The position numbers and the translations under genes were made by a program. Below, piece by piece: positions 47,371 to 56,867 of a DNA stretch of 64,000 nt; within the stretch, counting starts at the first letter, position 1; each line of letters begins with the position of its first letter. This DNA comes from Opitutus sp. GAS368 (GTDB lineage Bacteria > Verrucomicrobiota > Verrucomicrobiia > Opitutales > Opitutaceae). The stretch is taken from contig CAMDOF010000010.1 in assembly GCA_945903465.1 (NCBI GenBank), positions 25,344 to 89,343 of the forward strand, read 5' to 3'. The notes under the pieces were generated by a model that searched no databases, was not told the DNA's origin, and saw only the letters and a program-made list of their open reading frames with translations.

Positions 47371-48618
47371 GTGACAATAAAAAATCATCCGTCGCGCCAG
47401 GCTGGCTCGTCGGCTCTCCTCTGGGTCGCGCTCGCCTGCACGCTCCTCTTGGCGCTGCGGAAACCATGGGCGCTCTACTCGCCCCAACTCTGGGCCGAGG
47501 ACGGCAGCATCTTCCTCATCCAAGCCGAACAACTGGGCTGGCGCGCGTTCATCGAACCTTACAACGGCTACCTGCACCTGCTGCCCCGCCTCGTCGCTTG
47601 GATTGCTCACCTCACCGCTGACCCCGCATGCTGGCCGGCCATTTATAATGGTCTCGCCTTCACCATCAGCGCCGCCCTGTTTGCTCGAATCGCCCACCCC
47701 CGCGTCGATCTGCCCGCGAAACCCGGCTTGATGCTCGCGCTCGTGCTGGTCGTCGGCACCGGCGAGGTCCTCATTAATGTCACCAACCTGCAGTGGCTCA
47801 CCGCCTTTTTTTTAGTGCTGCACGTCTTCACCTCGCCAGCGCCAACTCTCGCCGCACAAATTCGCGACCTCACCCTCCTCGGCATCGTCGGACTTAACGG
47901 GCCCTTTGCCATCGTCTTCGCTCCACTGCTCGGTTGGCGGGTCTGGCGCGCGTGGCCCGAAAAAAATCCTCAACGGACCTTTCATTTTTGGGCCATCGCG
48001 ATCCTCGCCATCTGCGCCGCCCTGCAAGGCTGGTTCGTAACCCACGCGCACGGCGGCCTGGCCTTCCCGGTTTCACCCGAGCCCTTCCGCCCTCTGATGG
48101 GATGCTCGATCGTCGGCAGCCGGCTCATCACGTGGACCTTCCTCGGCCCTCTCCCCGTGCGCGCGTGGCCGCTCTGGATCCACGCCATCATCGGCGTGGT
48201 CAGCCTCACCGCGCTCCTCGGGTGGGCGCTCCGCGCCGATGCTCGCCGCCCCATCCGCACCCTGCTCGTGGCCGCCTTTGGCCTCGTCACCGCCGCCTGC
48301 GCGTATCGCGTCCGCGCAGACACTTGGGAAGATGATAACCTCATCAACGGCGACCGTTACTTCTATATTTCGCGCGTCCTGCTGGCGTGGCTCGTGGTTC
48401 TCGAAATGAACACGACCCCGCGCGCCATCGCCATCGCCGCGCGCGCCTTGGGGCTCGCCGCCGTGCTCAGCCACGCCCCCTATTTTATCCTGCCGGCGCC
48501 ACCCGATTTTCAGTGGGCCCAACACTGTGAGCCCATCCGACGCGGCGTGCCCGCCAAAATACCGACTCTCCCCGCCGGCTGGATCTTGGAATATCCCGGC
48601 CGCGCCCCAAGGCCATGA
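47371..48618 (+). CDS. Stand-alone module B multi-pass membrane protein
   Basis: A 415-aa protein with about ten membrane helices, starting at GTG two bases after the fusion gene. It repeats the fusion's C-terminal module: LRKPWALYSPQLWAEDGSIFL, GYLHLLPRLVAWIA, GEVLINVTNLQWLTAF, GDRYFYISRVLLAWL and QWAQHCEPIRRGVPAKIPTLPAGW are nearly the same as in the fusion. The acidic residues in WAEDG lie in the first external loop where GT-C enzymes keep their catalytic acid. It is coupled to the next gene by an ATGA overlap. Substrate unknown. Confidence 0.82.
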   Translation: MTIKNHPSRQAGSSALLWVALACTLLLALRKPWALYSPQLWAEDGSIFLIQAEQLGWRAFIEPYNGYLHLLPRLVAWIAHLTADPACWPAIYNGLAFTISAALFARIAHPRVDLPAKPGLMLALVLVVGTGEVLINVTNLQWLTAFFLVLHVFTSPAPTLAAQIRDLTLLGIVGLNGPFAIVFAPLLGWRVWRAWPEKNPQRTFHFWAIAILAICAALQGWFVTHAHGGLAFPVSPEPFRPLMGCSIVGSRLITWTFLGPLPVRAWPLWIHAIIGVVSLTALLGWALRADARRPIRTLLVAAFGLVTAACAYRVRADTWEDDNLINGDRYFYISRVLLAWLVVLEMNTTPRAIAIAARALGLAAVLSHAPYFILPAPPDFQWAQHCEPIRRGVPAKIPTLPAGWILEYPGRAPRP

Positions 48619-50879
48619 CGCGACCGGCTCGGTTATTTCGCGTCATCTGGTGGGCCGCGGGACTCAGTCTGCTCCTCGCCGCCGGACGCGATCGCGTCCT
48701 CGGTCTCATCCCCCAGCCTCGTGAATTACCGCGGGAAGATCGCGCCACCGGTCGGCCGTGGATTTCGGGGGATTTCACCAATAAAATCGATTATCAAGAA
48801 ATCGCTGACGGCAGATTACCGGCTTACCTGCCGCGCGCGAGTTCGTGGCAGCACAACGATGCGTGGCAAGGCGGGGCCGAGAGCGCGTGGTTCCGAGCAT
48901 CACCCGCCGTCATTCATGTCGGGGTCGCCGGCTATCCCCGCCATCACGGTTGCGCGATCACCGCGGAATTTAAAGACGCCGCAGGTCACGTCACCCGCGT
49001 GCCCTTTCCGCTCCGCGATCCCGGCGAACGCTGGCAGGTCTGGGAAATCAACCGGCCGGCCGGCGCCGTTGCCGTGCGCGTCGTCGCCGAAGATCGCACC
49101 AGCGATTTCACCGGCTGGGTCGCGTTTAGCCATCCATTCCGCGCGTGGCCCTCCGTGCTCCCTATCATCTGGGAACACCTGCAACTTTACACGACCGTCG
49201 CACTCGCACTTACCCTCGTTTGGGGCCCAGGCTTATTCTGGTACCCACGCGGTACCGCGCCCGCCGTCCGGTTGTTTTTTCTCATCGGCATCGGCCCCTT
49301 AATTCTCGCTGGCATCGGCGTGCTCGTGTGGAGTCTCGGCGGACTCATCTCACCAACCCTCTTCAGTGGAGGCACCACTCTCGCGCTTTGGCTGGCGATC
49401 GGCCTCCGCGCTCGACCAAGAGGCGTCTCTGACGAGATCACCCCGACACTGCGCGTGGCCCTCGGCGTGAGCGCGCTCATGGTGGTCGCCGTCACCGCGA
49501 AATCAACCTACTCCACCGGTCCGTCCGGTGAACTTTACCGCGGGACTATTTCCCGAAATCTCACCATCGGCGACCGCATGGACTCGCGTTTTCCATTTTT
49601 CATCGTCCAAGCCGCCGCTCACCATTCCGGGCCGGCCGCACCCACCACCGAGCGTTATTTTCAACCCTGGACTTTTTTTAGCCGCGGTCCGCTTGCGGGC
49701 CTCGCAACGATCCCGGTCGTTCTAGCCACCGGCGGAAAACCGCCAAAGGCGCCGCCCAACCAAACGTGGCACCCTTTCGATCCGCAAGGCTTCGCCGCTT
49801 ACCGAGTCACGATGATGACACTCGCCAGCAGCATCATTGTCGCGCTCGCCGGAATGCTCAGCCTCTGGATCGCACCGCGATGGGCGCTCGCCGGCGCTGG
49901 GCTGCTGGCACTTTCCCCGTTCGGCGTGCACGAGATCATGTTCACTTGGCCCAAGTGGGTGGCAACGACTTGGCTGGTGCTGAGTTTTTCGTTGGCGCAC
50001 ACGCGACGACCTTTCGCGGCCGGCCTCACCCTCGGCGTGGGTTTTCTTTTTCACCCGATGGTGCTTTTGTGGTCACCGTGGCTCGGCCTTTGGGCCTGTG
50101 GCCGAGCCCCGCGCGATATTTTTTCAATCGGGAAAACCGGCCTGCGCATTGCCGGAGGCGCCGTTCTGCTGGTAATTCCATGGATGTTAGCCGGCGCCCT
50201 AACCCCGCACCTGCCAGACACGGTGATGGCCGGTCAGGGGGGCTTTTTCAGGTATTGGCTGGAAGCCAACCGGCAAATCGCGACATGGACCACGTGGTGG
50301 CATTCGCGATGGCTGAACTTTGCGAATACCTTTATTCCCCTGCACGTTTATCTTTCCAGCGAGAGTTTTCATCACGCGTACGCTAATTCTGTTTACGAAC
50401 CCTCGGGCCGATTGGTTAAATTCGCCTACGTGTGGTGGAATACCCTCCCGTTTGGCCTCGGCCTCGGGTTATGGCTGACCAGCCTCACCACCCTCGTCAC
50501 GCGTGGGCGCAACCGACCCGCGGTTGTTTGGCTCCTCCTCGTCGGACCCGCCCTCCTCATCACGGCCAACTGGGGCTGGGATCCCCTCGGTCTCATGCGC
50601 GAGTGCGGTCATCCCTTGTTCGTCGCCGTCATCGCGATCACTTGCGTGCTCTCCGCCGAGCCCGACGCTCCGCCCGCCCCGCTCCTCGCCCATCGCGCCG
50701 TCCCCTGGCTCCAACTGCCCGAAACGCTCCTTATGCTCTGGCTCACCACCCTCGCCCAGAGCCAGCCTTGGCAGGTCGACTACGCCCAACTGGATTTCCT
50801 CTGTCTGCTCATTAACACGCTTGCCCTTTTAACCGCGGCTTGGGTTCTCTTCCGCCAGCGCACGCGCACCATCCCGTAA
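48615..50879 (+). CDS. Stand-alone module A multi-pass membrane protein
   Basis: A 754-aa protein. A short cytoplasmic start and one helix ([18 protein letters not shown]) precede a soluble domain at ~50-180 ([41 protein letters not shown]) that resembles the one in the fusion protein. About ten membrane helices follow, with [25 protein letters not shown] and [10 protein letters not shown]. It has no C-terminal module B. It is coupled to the gene before and followed after 10 bases by an epimerase. Role presumably as for the fusion, in a membrane step of glycan assembly; not assigned to a named family. Confidence 0.82.
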   Translation: MTRPARLFRVIWWAAGLSLLLAAGRDRVLGLIPQPRELPREDRATGRPWISGDFTNKIDYQEIADGRLPAYLPRASSWQHNDAWQGGAESAWFRASPAVIHVGVAGYPRHHGCAITAEFKDAAGHVTRVPFPLRDPGERWQVWEINRPAGAVAVRVVAEDRTSDFTGWVAFSHPFRAWPSVLPIIWEHLQLYTTVALALTLVWGPGLFWYPRGTAPAVRLFFLIGIGPLILAGIGVLVWSLGGLISPTLFSGGTTLALWLAIGLRARPRGVSDEITPTLRVALGVSALMVVAVTAKSTYSTGPSGELYRGTISRNLTIGDRMDSRFPFFIVQAAAHHSGPAAPTTERYFQPWTFFSRGPLAGLATIPVVLATGGKPPKAPPNQTWHPFDPQGFAAYRVTMMTLASSIIVALAGMLSLWIAPRWALAGAGLLALSPFGVHEIMFTWPKWVATTWLVLSFSLAHTRRPFAAGLTLGVGFLFHPMVLLWSPWLGLWACGRAPRDIFSIGKTGLRIAGGAVLLVIPWMLAGALTPHLPDTVMAGQGGFFRYWLEANRQIATWTTWWHSRWLNFANTFIPLHVYLSSESFHHAYANSVYEPSGRLVKFAYVWWNTLPFGLGLGLWLTSLTTLVTRGRNRPAVVWLLLVGPALLITANWGWDPLGLMRECGHPLFVAVIAITCVLSAEPDAPPAPLLAHRAVPWLQLPETLLMLWLTTLAQSQPWQVDYAQLDFLCLLINTLALLTAAWVLFRQRTRTIP

Positions 50880-50889
50880 CGCCCTTTTT

Positions 50890-51951
50890 ATGTCGAAAAT
50901 CTTGCTCGTCACCGGCTCTTCAGGACTCATCGGTTCAGAGGTCTGCGGCTATTTCGCCCGCGAACTCGGCTACACCGTCCACGGGGTCGACAATAACCAG
51001 CGCGCCGTCTTCTTCGGCCCCCAGGGCGATACCCGTTGGAATCAGCAGCGCCTCAGTCGCGAGCTCGCGGGCTTCGTCCATCATGAACTCGATATCCGCG
51101 ACCGCGCCAGCGTCCTCGCCCTCGTCCGCACCGTCAAACCGAGCGTCATCGTCCATACCGCCGCCCAACCCAGCCACGACCGGGCCGCCGCCATCCCGTT
51201 CGACGACTTTGACACCAATGCCGTCGGCACCCTCAACTTGCTCGAGGCCACCCGGCAGGCTTGCCCCGAAACGCCATTCGTGCACATGAGCACCAACAAA
51301 GTCTACGGCGACGCCCCCAACCGCATCGCCTTGCACGAACAGGCCACCCGCTGGGATTACGCCGACCCGCTCTACGCTCACGGCATCGCGGAAACCTTCA
51401 CCATCGACCAGTCCAAGCATTCCTTGTTTGGCGCCTCCAAGGTCGCTGCAGATGTCATGGTTCAAGAATACGGCCGCTACTTCGGCCTGCCCACCTGCGC
51501 CCTCCGCGGCGGCTGCCTCACCGGTCCCAATCATACCGGCGTCGAGTTACATGGCTTCCTCAGCTACCTCGTAAAATGCAACCTCGAGGGCCGTGAGTAT
51601 AAAATTTTTGGATACAAAGGAAAACAGGTGCGCGATAACATCCACTCCCTCGATGTCGCGCGCTTCATGGCCGCTTTTGTTGCGGCCCCACGCGCCGGCG
51701 AGGTCTACAATCTGGGCGGCGGCAAGGCCAACTCATGCTCCATCCTCGATGCTTTTCAAATCGCCGGGAAATTCTCCGGGCGCGCCCAAATTTACACCTA
51801 CCTCGATCAGAATCGCGCGGGCGACCACATCTGTTATTACAGCGACCTGCGTAAAATGCGCGCCCATTATCCCTCTTGGGATATCACTCAATCACTCGAG
51901 GAGACCATCCGCCAAATCGTCGAAGCCCGGCGCCAGCGACCCACACCGTGA
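50890..51951 (+). CDS. NAD-dependent epimerase (extended SDR, CDP-tyvelose-epimerase-like)
   Basis: A 353-aa Rossmann protein with [19 protein letters not shown] at the start, [12 protein letters not shown] near residue 95, [14 protein letters not shown] near 135 and [23 protein letters not shown] near 180. The catalytic Tyr of the usual YxxxK is Phe here (FGASK). [21 protein letters not shown] matches CDP-paratose 2-epimerase relatives; [11 protein letters not shown] and [18 protein letters not shown] follow. It probably makes or changes the sugar nucleotide used by the cluster. It is the last gene of the apparent operon that begins at 38002. Confidence 0.88.
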   Translation: MSKILLVTGSSGLIGSEVCGYFARELGYTVHGVDNNQRAVFFGPQGDTRWNQQRLSRELAGFVHHELDIRDRASVLALVRTVKPSVIVHTAAQPSHDRAAAIPFDDFDTNAVGTLNLLEATRQACPETPFVHMSTNKVYGDAPNRIALHEQATRWDYADPLYAHGIAETFTIDQSKHSLFGASKVAADVMVQEYGRYFGLPTCALRGGCLTGPNHTGVELHGFLSYLVKCNLEGREYKIFGYKGKQVRDNIHSLDVARFMAAFVAAPRAGEVYNLGGGKANSCSILDAFQIAGKFSGRAQIYTYLDQNRAGDHICYYSDLRKMRAHYPSWDITQSLEETIRQIVEARRQRPTP

Positions 51952-52022
51952 AACTTCGGAAGGGCAGTCGCGTCGTGCCCACTAAGCCCTATCGCCTTCG
52001 CCCACCTTCCCTCCCGCCGCCC

Positions 52023-52667
52023 ATGCTCTTTATCTCTTCCCAGCGACTCGCGCGCACCCTCGCGCTCACCCTCGCGCTCACCCTCGCGCTCACCCTCGCC
52101 TTCGCCCCAGCGGCCCACGCCACCAGCGTCGTCCCTCCCAGCTTTCCCGAGCTTGTCAGCGAAGCAGATGCCATCTATCGCGGTCGCGTCACCGCCTCCA
52201 TCGCCCGCTATGTTCCCCGCCCCGACGGCGGCAACGTCATCAAAACCTACCTCACTTTCGCGATCGATCGCGTCATCAAGGGCTCGCCCCAAAGTCAGAT
52301 CATCCTCGAATTCCTCGGCGGCACGATCGGCGAGGATACCCTCACCGTCAGCGGCATGCCGCGTTTCACTATCGGCTCCCCCGAAATCATCTTCGTACAA
52401 AAAAACGGCATTCAGTTTTGCCCGCTCGTTGCGGTCATGCACGGCCGCTACCGGATCCTGCGCGACGCCGCCGCCGGTCGCGAATTCATCGCCCGCGATA
52501 ACGGCCTCCCGCTCGCCCACCCCAGCGAGGTCGAGCTCCCCATGACCCCCTTGCCCGCCCCCTTGCAAGCGGCCGCGGCCGCCGCGCGCGGCCTCACCCC
52601 CGCGTCTTTCGAGGCCAGCATTACTTCCGAGTTGCAGCGCCCGTCGCTGCGCCCACGTCGCAACTAA
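52023..52667 (+). CDS. Exported protein of unknown function with repetitive signal peptide
   Basis: About 214 aa. The signal peptide contains four LALT-like repeats (RTLALTLALTLALTLAFAPAAHA) made by a 12-base DNA repeat. The mature part (SFPELVSEADAIYRGRVTAS, YLTFAIDRVIKGSP, FLGGTIGEDTLTVSGMPRFTIGSPEIIFV) resembles a small beta-rich domain often found in secreted proteins beside matrixin-type proteases; I do not know a name for it. The start at 52023 fits the signal peptide; the frame is open back to 51876 within the epimerase gene. It is followed by the matrixin gene after 133 bases. Confidence 0.75.
   Translation: MLFISSQRLARTLALTLALTLALTLAFAPAAHATSVVPPSFPELVSEADAIYRGRVTASIARYVPRPDGGNVIKTYLTFAIDRVIKGSPQSQIILEFLGGTIGEDTLTVSGMPRFTIGSPEIIFVQKNGIQFCPLVAVMHGRYRILRDAAAGREFIARDNGLPLAHPSEVELPMTPLPAPLQAAAAAARGLTPASFEASITSELQRPSLRPRRN
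52056..52100 (+). repeat. 12-nt tandem repeat inside a signal peptide
   Basis: ACCCTCGCGCTC is repeated exactly three times (52056-52067, 52068-52079, 52080-52091) with a partial fourth. It encodes Leu-Ala-Leu-Thr repeats in the hydrophobic core. Changes in copy number would stay in frame. Confidence 0.95.
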
Positions 52668-52800
52668 ACCCGCCTCGCCGCATTTCGGCCAGCCTCGTCA
52701 CGCCAAGACCACCCCTGCCCGCCAAGCACGTCCACGACCTCTGCCGCGTCCATCTCCAGCCGATCCTCAAGCCGTTCGCCCCGACCCTAAGCCCGCCGCT

Positions 52801-54636
52801 ATGCCGCCCTTCCTTTGTCCGCAGGGTACCACTCGCCATCGCGGCAGGTGGACCTTCCGCACTCGCGGCCAGCCACTCGGCGCCCGCCTTCACCGCAGCG
52901 CCCTCACTTTGGGCTGGGTCCGTGCTGCCTTCGCCTCACTCGGTTTCCTTGCCGCCGCCCTCGCCGCCCCAACTCTCTTCGCTTTTACCTTTTTCGGCAC
53001 CGCCCTCCCCAACGGGAACACCGAAATGAATCTTCAGCTCGGACCTAGCCCCAGCCCACTCCTCGACGGCGCCACCGAATGGGCGACGGTCGCCGAATCC
53101 GCCTTCCAAGAATGGAACCGTCAACTGGGCCGCTCCCAATTCACCACGAACCGCGACCTCACTCCTGCCATCGCCACCAACAACCGCGTCAACAACGTCA
53201 GCTTTCGCCCTGACATCTACGGCACGTCCCAGTTCGGCACCAGCACGCTGGCCGTCACACTTACCCGAAACTCCGACCGAGACGTCCTCTTCAACAGCAA
53301 CAAGACGTGGAACTCCTATCGCGGGATCCCACGCTCCGGCATCGTCGATTTCCGCCGCGTCGCTCTTCACGAATTTGGCCATGTGCTCGGCCTCGATCAC
53401 CCCGATACCGCAACTCCTTTTCAAAATGTTAACACCATTATGAATAGCACCGCCGGCAGCGTAGAATCACTCCAGCCCGACGATCTCAACGGCATTCAAT
53501 TCCTTTACGATCAATCTCCCGCCGTCACCGTTCCCGTCACTGGTCGCTTCAGTCTCGCTGCTCCCACCACCGGCCCAGGTCCCTTCACCTACACGTGGTA
53601 CTTCCGCTCCACCGGCTCCAACCGGCCGGAAGCGTTTCAACTCGGTACCGGCGCCAGCTACACCATCGGCTCAGTCCAAACCGCCGACGAGGGGACCTAC
53701 GCCGTCATCGCCCGCAGTCCCAACGGGAATCTGTTCACCCAAGTCACCTCCCTCATCACCACCGCCGTCGTCACATCCGCCGAAACCACCTTGGCCAATA
53801 TCTCCACCCGCGGCGTCGTCGGCACCGGCAGCAACGTCCTCATCGCAGGGCTCGTTATCAGCGGCAACACTCCCAAAAATATGCTGCTTCGCGCCGCTGG
53901 GCCCGCGCTCGGCGCCTTCGGGGTGACGGGGACCCTCACCGACCCCACCCTCACTTTATTCAACGCCCAAAACCAGCCGGTCGCTCAAAACGATAACTGG
54001 GAAAATGCCGGCAATTCCGCCGCGATCGCCGCGACCGCCACTCGGCTCGGAGCGTTCTCCTTCCAACTAGGCAGCCGCGACGCCGCCGTTCTCACCAGCC
54101 TACCCGCGGGCAGTTACACCGCCATCATCAGCGGAGTCGGCAACACCACCGGTATCGCCCTCGTCGAGGCCTACGATGCCGACCTCGATCCTGCCACCGC
54201 GCGCACCCGTAAACTCGTCAATATCGCCACCCGCGGCCAAGTCGGCACCGGCGAAGAAGTCCTCATCGCCGGCCTCGTCGTCACCGGCCCCGGCCCCCGC
54301 ACTTTTCTCATCCGCGCCATCGGCCCCACCCTCAGCCGCAGCCCGTTCAACCTAAGCGGCGCCTTATTCGATCCTTTCCTCCAAATCTTTCAGGGCACCA
54401 CGCTCCTCCACGAAAATGATGACTGGGATACCCCCGCGAGTGCGATGCCCGCGTTGCGCACCGCGGCTTCCCGCGCGGGCGCGTTTCCCCTTCTGGAAAC
54501 ACGCCTCACCAACCCCGCCTCCGGACTCGACGCCGCCCTCTTGCTCACCCTGCACCCAGGTAGCTATACCGCAAAAGTAAGCGGCTTCGAAGGCGCCACC
54601 GGCGTCGCCCTCGTCGAAATTTACGAACTCCCCTGA
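52801..54636 (+). CDS. Matrixin-type zinc protease with tandem C-terminal repeat domains
   Basis: A 611-aa exported protein. The start may be later than 52801; a hydrophobic signal (AAFASLGFLAAALAAPTLFAF) spans ~43-62. The protease domain shows VALHEFGHVLGLDHPD at about residue 197, the HExxHxxGxxH zinc motif, and NTIMNS as the Met-turn. A short immunoglobulin-like domain follows (~238-325: FTYTWYFRSTG, DEGTYAVIARS). Two related domains of about 125 residues end the protein: LANISTRGVVGTGSNVLIAGL and LVNIATRGQVGTGEEVLIAGL mark their starts. They probably bind a surface or glycan. The protease would act outside the cell. Confidence 0.88.
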   Translation: MPPFLCPQGTTRHRGRWTFRTRGQPLGARLHRSALTLGWVRAAFASLGFLAAALAAPTLFAFTFFGTALPNGNTEMNLQLGPSPSPLLDGATEWATVAESAFQEWNRQLGRSQFTTNRDLTPAIATNNRVNNVSFRPDIYGTSQFGTSTLAVTLTRNSDRDVLFNSNKTWNSYRGIPRSGIVDFRRVALHEFGHVLGLDHPDTATPFQNVNTIMNSTAGSVESLQPDDLNGIQFLYDQSPAVTVPVTGRFSLAAPTTGPGPFTYTWYFRSTGSNRPEAFQLGTGASYTIGSVQTADEGTYAVIARSPNGNLFTQVTSLITTAVVTSAETTLANISTRGVVGTGSNVLIAGLVISGNTPKNMLLRAAGPALGAFGVTGTLTDPTLTLFNAQNQPVAQNDNWENAGNSAAIAATATRLGAFSFQLGSRDAAVLTSLPAGSYTAIISGVGNTTGIALVEAYDADLDPATARTRKLVNIATRGQVGTGEEVLIAGLVVTGPGPRTFLIRAIGPTLSRSPFNLSGALFDPFLQIFQGTTLLHENDDWDTPASAMPALRTAASRAGAFPLLETRLTNPASGLDAALLLTLHPGSYTAKVSGFEGATGVALVEIYELP

Positions 54637-54964
54637 CCCACCGCGCCGCGCCTTCGGCTCACCGCATTCTCTCCTCGACGTCGATCACCACGCCGAAATC
54701 CAGTTTTCGCCAAGCCTGGAATCACGTCGTCGTTGACCACCCGCCCTTCCTTCCTCCGTAGCCGCGTCCACCTCGGGCAAACCCCCGCCAAACGTGCCGC
54801 GACCACCCCCGCCGCACGTGCCGCGACCACCCCCAACTACGCTACGCTCGTCGATCAGGCCCGCACCCGCGTCTCGGCCTGCGCAAGCTCACCCCGCTAC
54901 GAAACCCAACCCCCACGCGCGCTTCTCCGTTGAAGTTGGCCCCGCCGGCGTTTTCGTTCCCGTC
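54637..54964. other. Intergenic region with a 24-nt period duplication
   Basis: About 330 bases with no supported gene. ACGTGCCGCGACCACCCCC occurs exactly at 54792-54810 and 54816-54834, a 24-nt period. The frame of the next gene is open from 54794 but Pro-rich and not protein-like. Confidence 0.5.
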
Positions 54965-55756
54965 ATGCCAGACTTCAAACACTTCTTCGGCATCGCCCCA
55001 AGCGATCAAAACGCCCTCGATCTTTTCAGCGGCGAATGGTCATCACAACCGCCCGCCGCGCGCCCCGAGCTCAAGGGTGGACTCACCCCGCTCTTCGACG
55101 ATCCACGCATCGCTTGGGCCCATCACCGCTTGCTCGAAATGGGCCTCGTCGGCGGCGTCTCCGACCGCGCGGTACTCGAACTCGGACCCCTCGAGGGCGG
55201 CCACACTTACTTGCTCGACAGGCTGGGCGTCAAATCCATCACCGCCATCGAGGCCAATGCGCGCGCTTATTTAAAATGCCTCATCGCTAAGGAACTCTTT
55301 GCGATCAACCGCGCCCGCTTCCTCCTCGGCGACTGCTTGGAATTTCTCCGCACCTCTGAAAGCCACTTCGACGTCGGTATCGCGTGCGGCATCCTCTACC
55401 ACCTCACCAATCCTGTCGAACTCCTCGAACTCCTCGCCCGCCGGTGTGACTCCATTTTTCTGTGGACCGTCTTCTACGACCCCGAATTCGTCGCGCAAAA
55501 CCCGGTCCCCGGAGCGAAATTCTCCGAAGCTCTCCCCATGAATACCGCTGGATTCCCCCATATCGTTCACCGCTTCAACTACGGTCCCTCACTCGATTGG
55601 AAGGGCTTCTGCGGCGGCGGTGAGGTCTACAGTTATTGGATGGAAAAGGATGCCATCATCGCCGCACTCCGCCACTTCGGCTTCACCGATTTCCGCACCG
55701 AACAACACCCCAACGTCCACGGTAGCGCCCTCATGCTCACCGCCCGCAAGGGCTAA
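54965..55756 (+). CDS. Class I SAM-dependent methyltransferase
   Basis: About 263 aa. AVLELGPLEGGHTYLLDRLG near residue 63 is the SAM site, ITAIEANARAYLKCLIAKEL the second strand with the acidic ribose-binding residue, LLGDCLEFLR the third and FDVGIACGILYHLTNPVELLELLAR the fourth. The C-terminus (GGEVYSYWMEKDAIIAALRHFGF) is typical of small-molecule or sugar methyltransferases. It is not obviously in an operon. The start at 54965 (MPDFKHFFG) was chosen for protein-like sequence. Substrate unknown. Confidence 0.82.
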   Translation: MPDFKHFFGIAPSDQNALDLFSGEWSSQPPAARPELKGGLTPLFDDPRIAWAHHRLLEMGLVGGVSDRAVLELGPLEGGHTYLLDRLGVKSITAIEANARAYLKCLIAKELFAINRARFLLGDCLEFLRTSESHFDVGIACGILYHLTNPVELLELLARRCDSIFLWTVFYDPEFVAQNPVPGAKFSEALPMNTAGFPHIVHRFNYGPSLDWKGFCGGGEVYSYWMEKDAIIAALRHFGFTDFRTEQHPNVHGSALMLTARKG

Positions 55757-56038
55757 CTAAGGTCGCCAACCCCATTACTTCCCCGCGCACCCCGCCCGCA
55801 CTCGCCGCTCCCGCCAACACCGCACTCGCCCGGCAACCCGCACCAACCAATCCCCCCACGCCTCCGGAACTCACCGCACGACCACCACTCCTCAGCCCCG
55901 CTCTTCAGGACCGACCCGCTCGCCGGCCATTACCTCTTATCACCAGCCATTACCGCTCATCGCCAGCCTCTTATTCGCCGAGATTTGACGCCGCTCACTT
56001 CTCCGTCCAAGCTCCCGTCCGTTCCACCACTTCCCGCC
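55757..56038. other. Intergenic region
   Basis: About 280 C-rich bases without a gene. A loose repeat of CCAGCCATTACC...ATC (about 55925-55970) is the only pattern seen. Confidence 0.4.
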
Positions 56039-56710
56039 ATGACGCTCACTCCTGCCGCCTTCGCTTTCCTCCTCGCGGCTGCAGCGTATGCTCAGGATAA
56101 ATCGAACACCCTCCCCAAGCGTTCCCCGTTCATGCCCGTCGGCAACATCACCGTTGCCGCCACTGCTTCCAATGAAACCCTCGAATTCGCCGGCGTCAGC
56201 TCCTTCGGTAAACGTGTCGATCTCATTTTCCACGACAAGGTCACCAAAAAAAATCACTGGATCGGGATCGGGGAAACCAAGGAGGGCATCACCGTCACAG
56301 ATTACGACGCCCGCCACGAGCAGGTTGCCGTCAAAGTAAACGGCATTGAAAAAACCCTCGCCCTCCGCAAGGGCTCCGGCACCAGCCAATCCGCCCAAGC
56401 AACTCCCCCTCCCCTGCCGGGCTTCAATACCCCAATCTCCGTCACCGGGCCCACCTCTCCGCCCGTCGTCGATGCTCCCGCGAACGCCGCCCCCACGCTT
56501 TTTCCAACGCCGCCCAGCCCCGTTAAAACCGACGCCCCACCCACCTCCGAAACCCAGGCCAGACAGGAAACCGAGGCCCGCATGCTCGTCAGCGATCTCT
56601 TGGAAATCGGCATGGCCCAGCGCCGAGCTTACGAGGAGGCCCAGCGCAAATCATCCTCAGTCCCGCCATCCAACGCCCCGCCCCCTCCGACCGAACCGAA
56701 CAATCCGTAG
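56039..56710 (+). CDS. Exported protein of unknown function
   Basis: About 223 aa with a signal peptide (MTLTPAAFAFLLAAAAYAQ). The folded part is ~85 residues: RSPFMPVGNITVAA, LEFAGVSSFGKRVDLIFHDKVTKKNHWIGIGETKEGITVTDYD and VAVKVNGIEKTLAL. The pattern faintly recalls the small periplasmic domain of secretion or pilus proteins (GspC/PilP), which is speculation. A Pro-rich linker and a charged helix (ETQARQETEARMLVSDLLEIGMAQRRAYEEAQR) follow. No operon partner. Confidence 0.7.
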   Translation: MTLTPAAFAFLLAAAAYAQDKSNTLPKRSPFMPVGNITVAATASNETLEFAGVSSFGKRVDLIFHDKVTKKNHWIGIGETKEGITVTDYDARHEQVAVKVNGIEKTLALRKGSGTSQSAQATPPPLPGFNTPISVTGPTSPPVVDAPANAAPTLFPTPPSPVKTDAPPTSETQARQETEARMLVSDLLEIGMAQRRAYEEAQRKSSSVPPSNAPPPPTEPNNP

Positions 56711-56867
56711 CCATCGCCTTGGCTTCGTCCGCCCTCAGATCAGCCACGTCTCGCCTCACCCGCCCTAAGTTTTCGGGCGCCAGCCTCGCCACTGCGGCCC
56801 CCGCTTGCGCAAGGCCACCCGCCAAGATCACTCCGTCAGTCTCAGCGCGCCCTCACCCGCCACCGTC

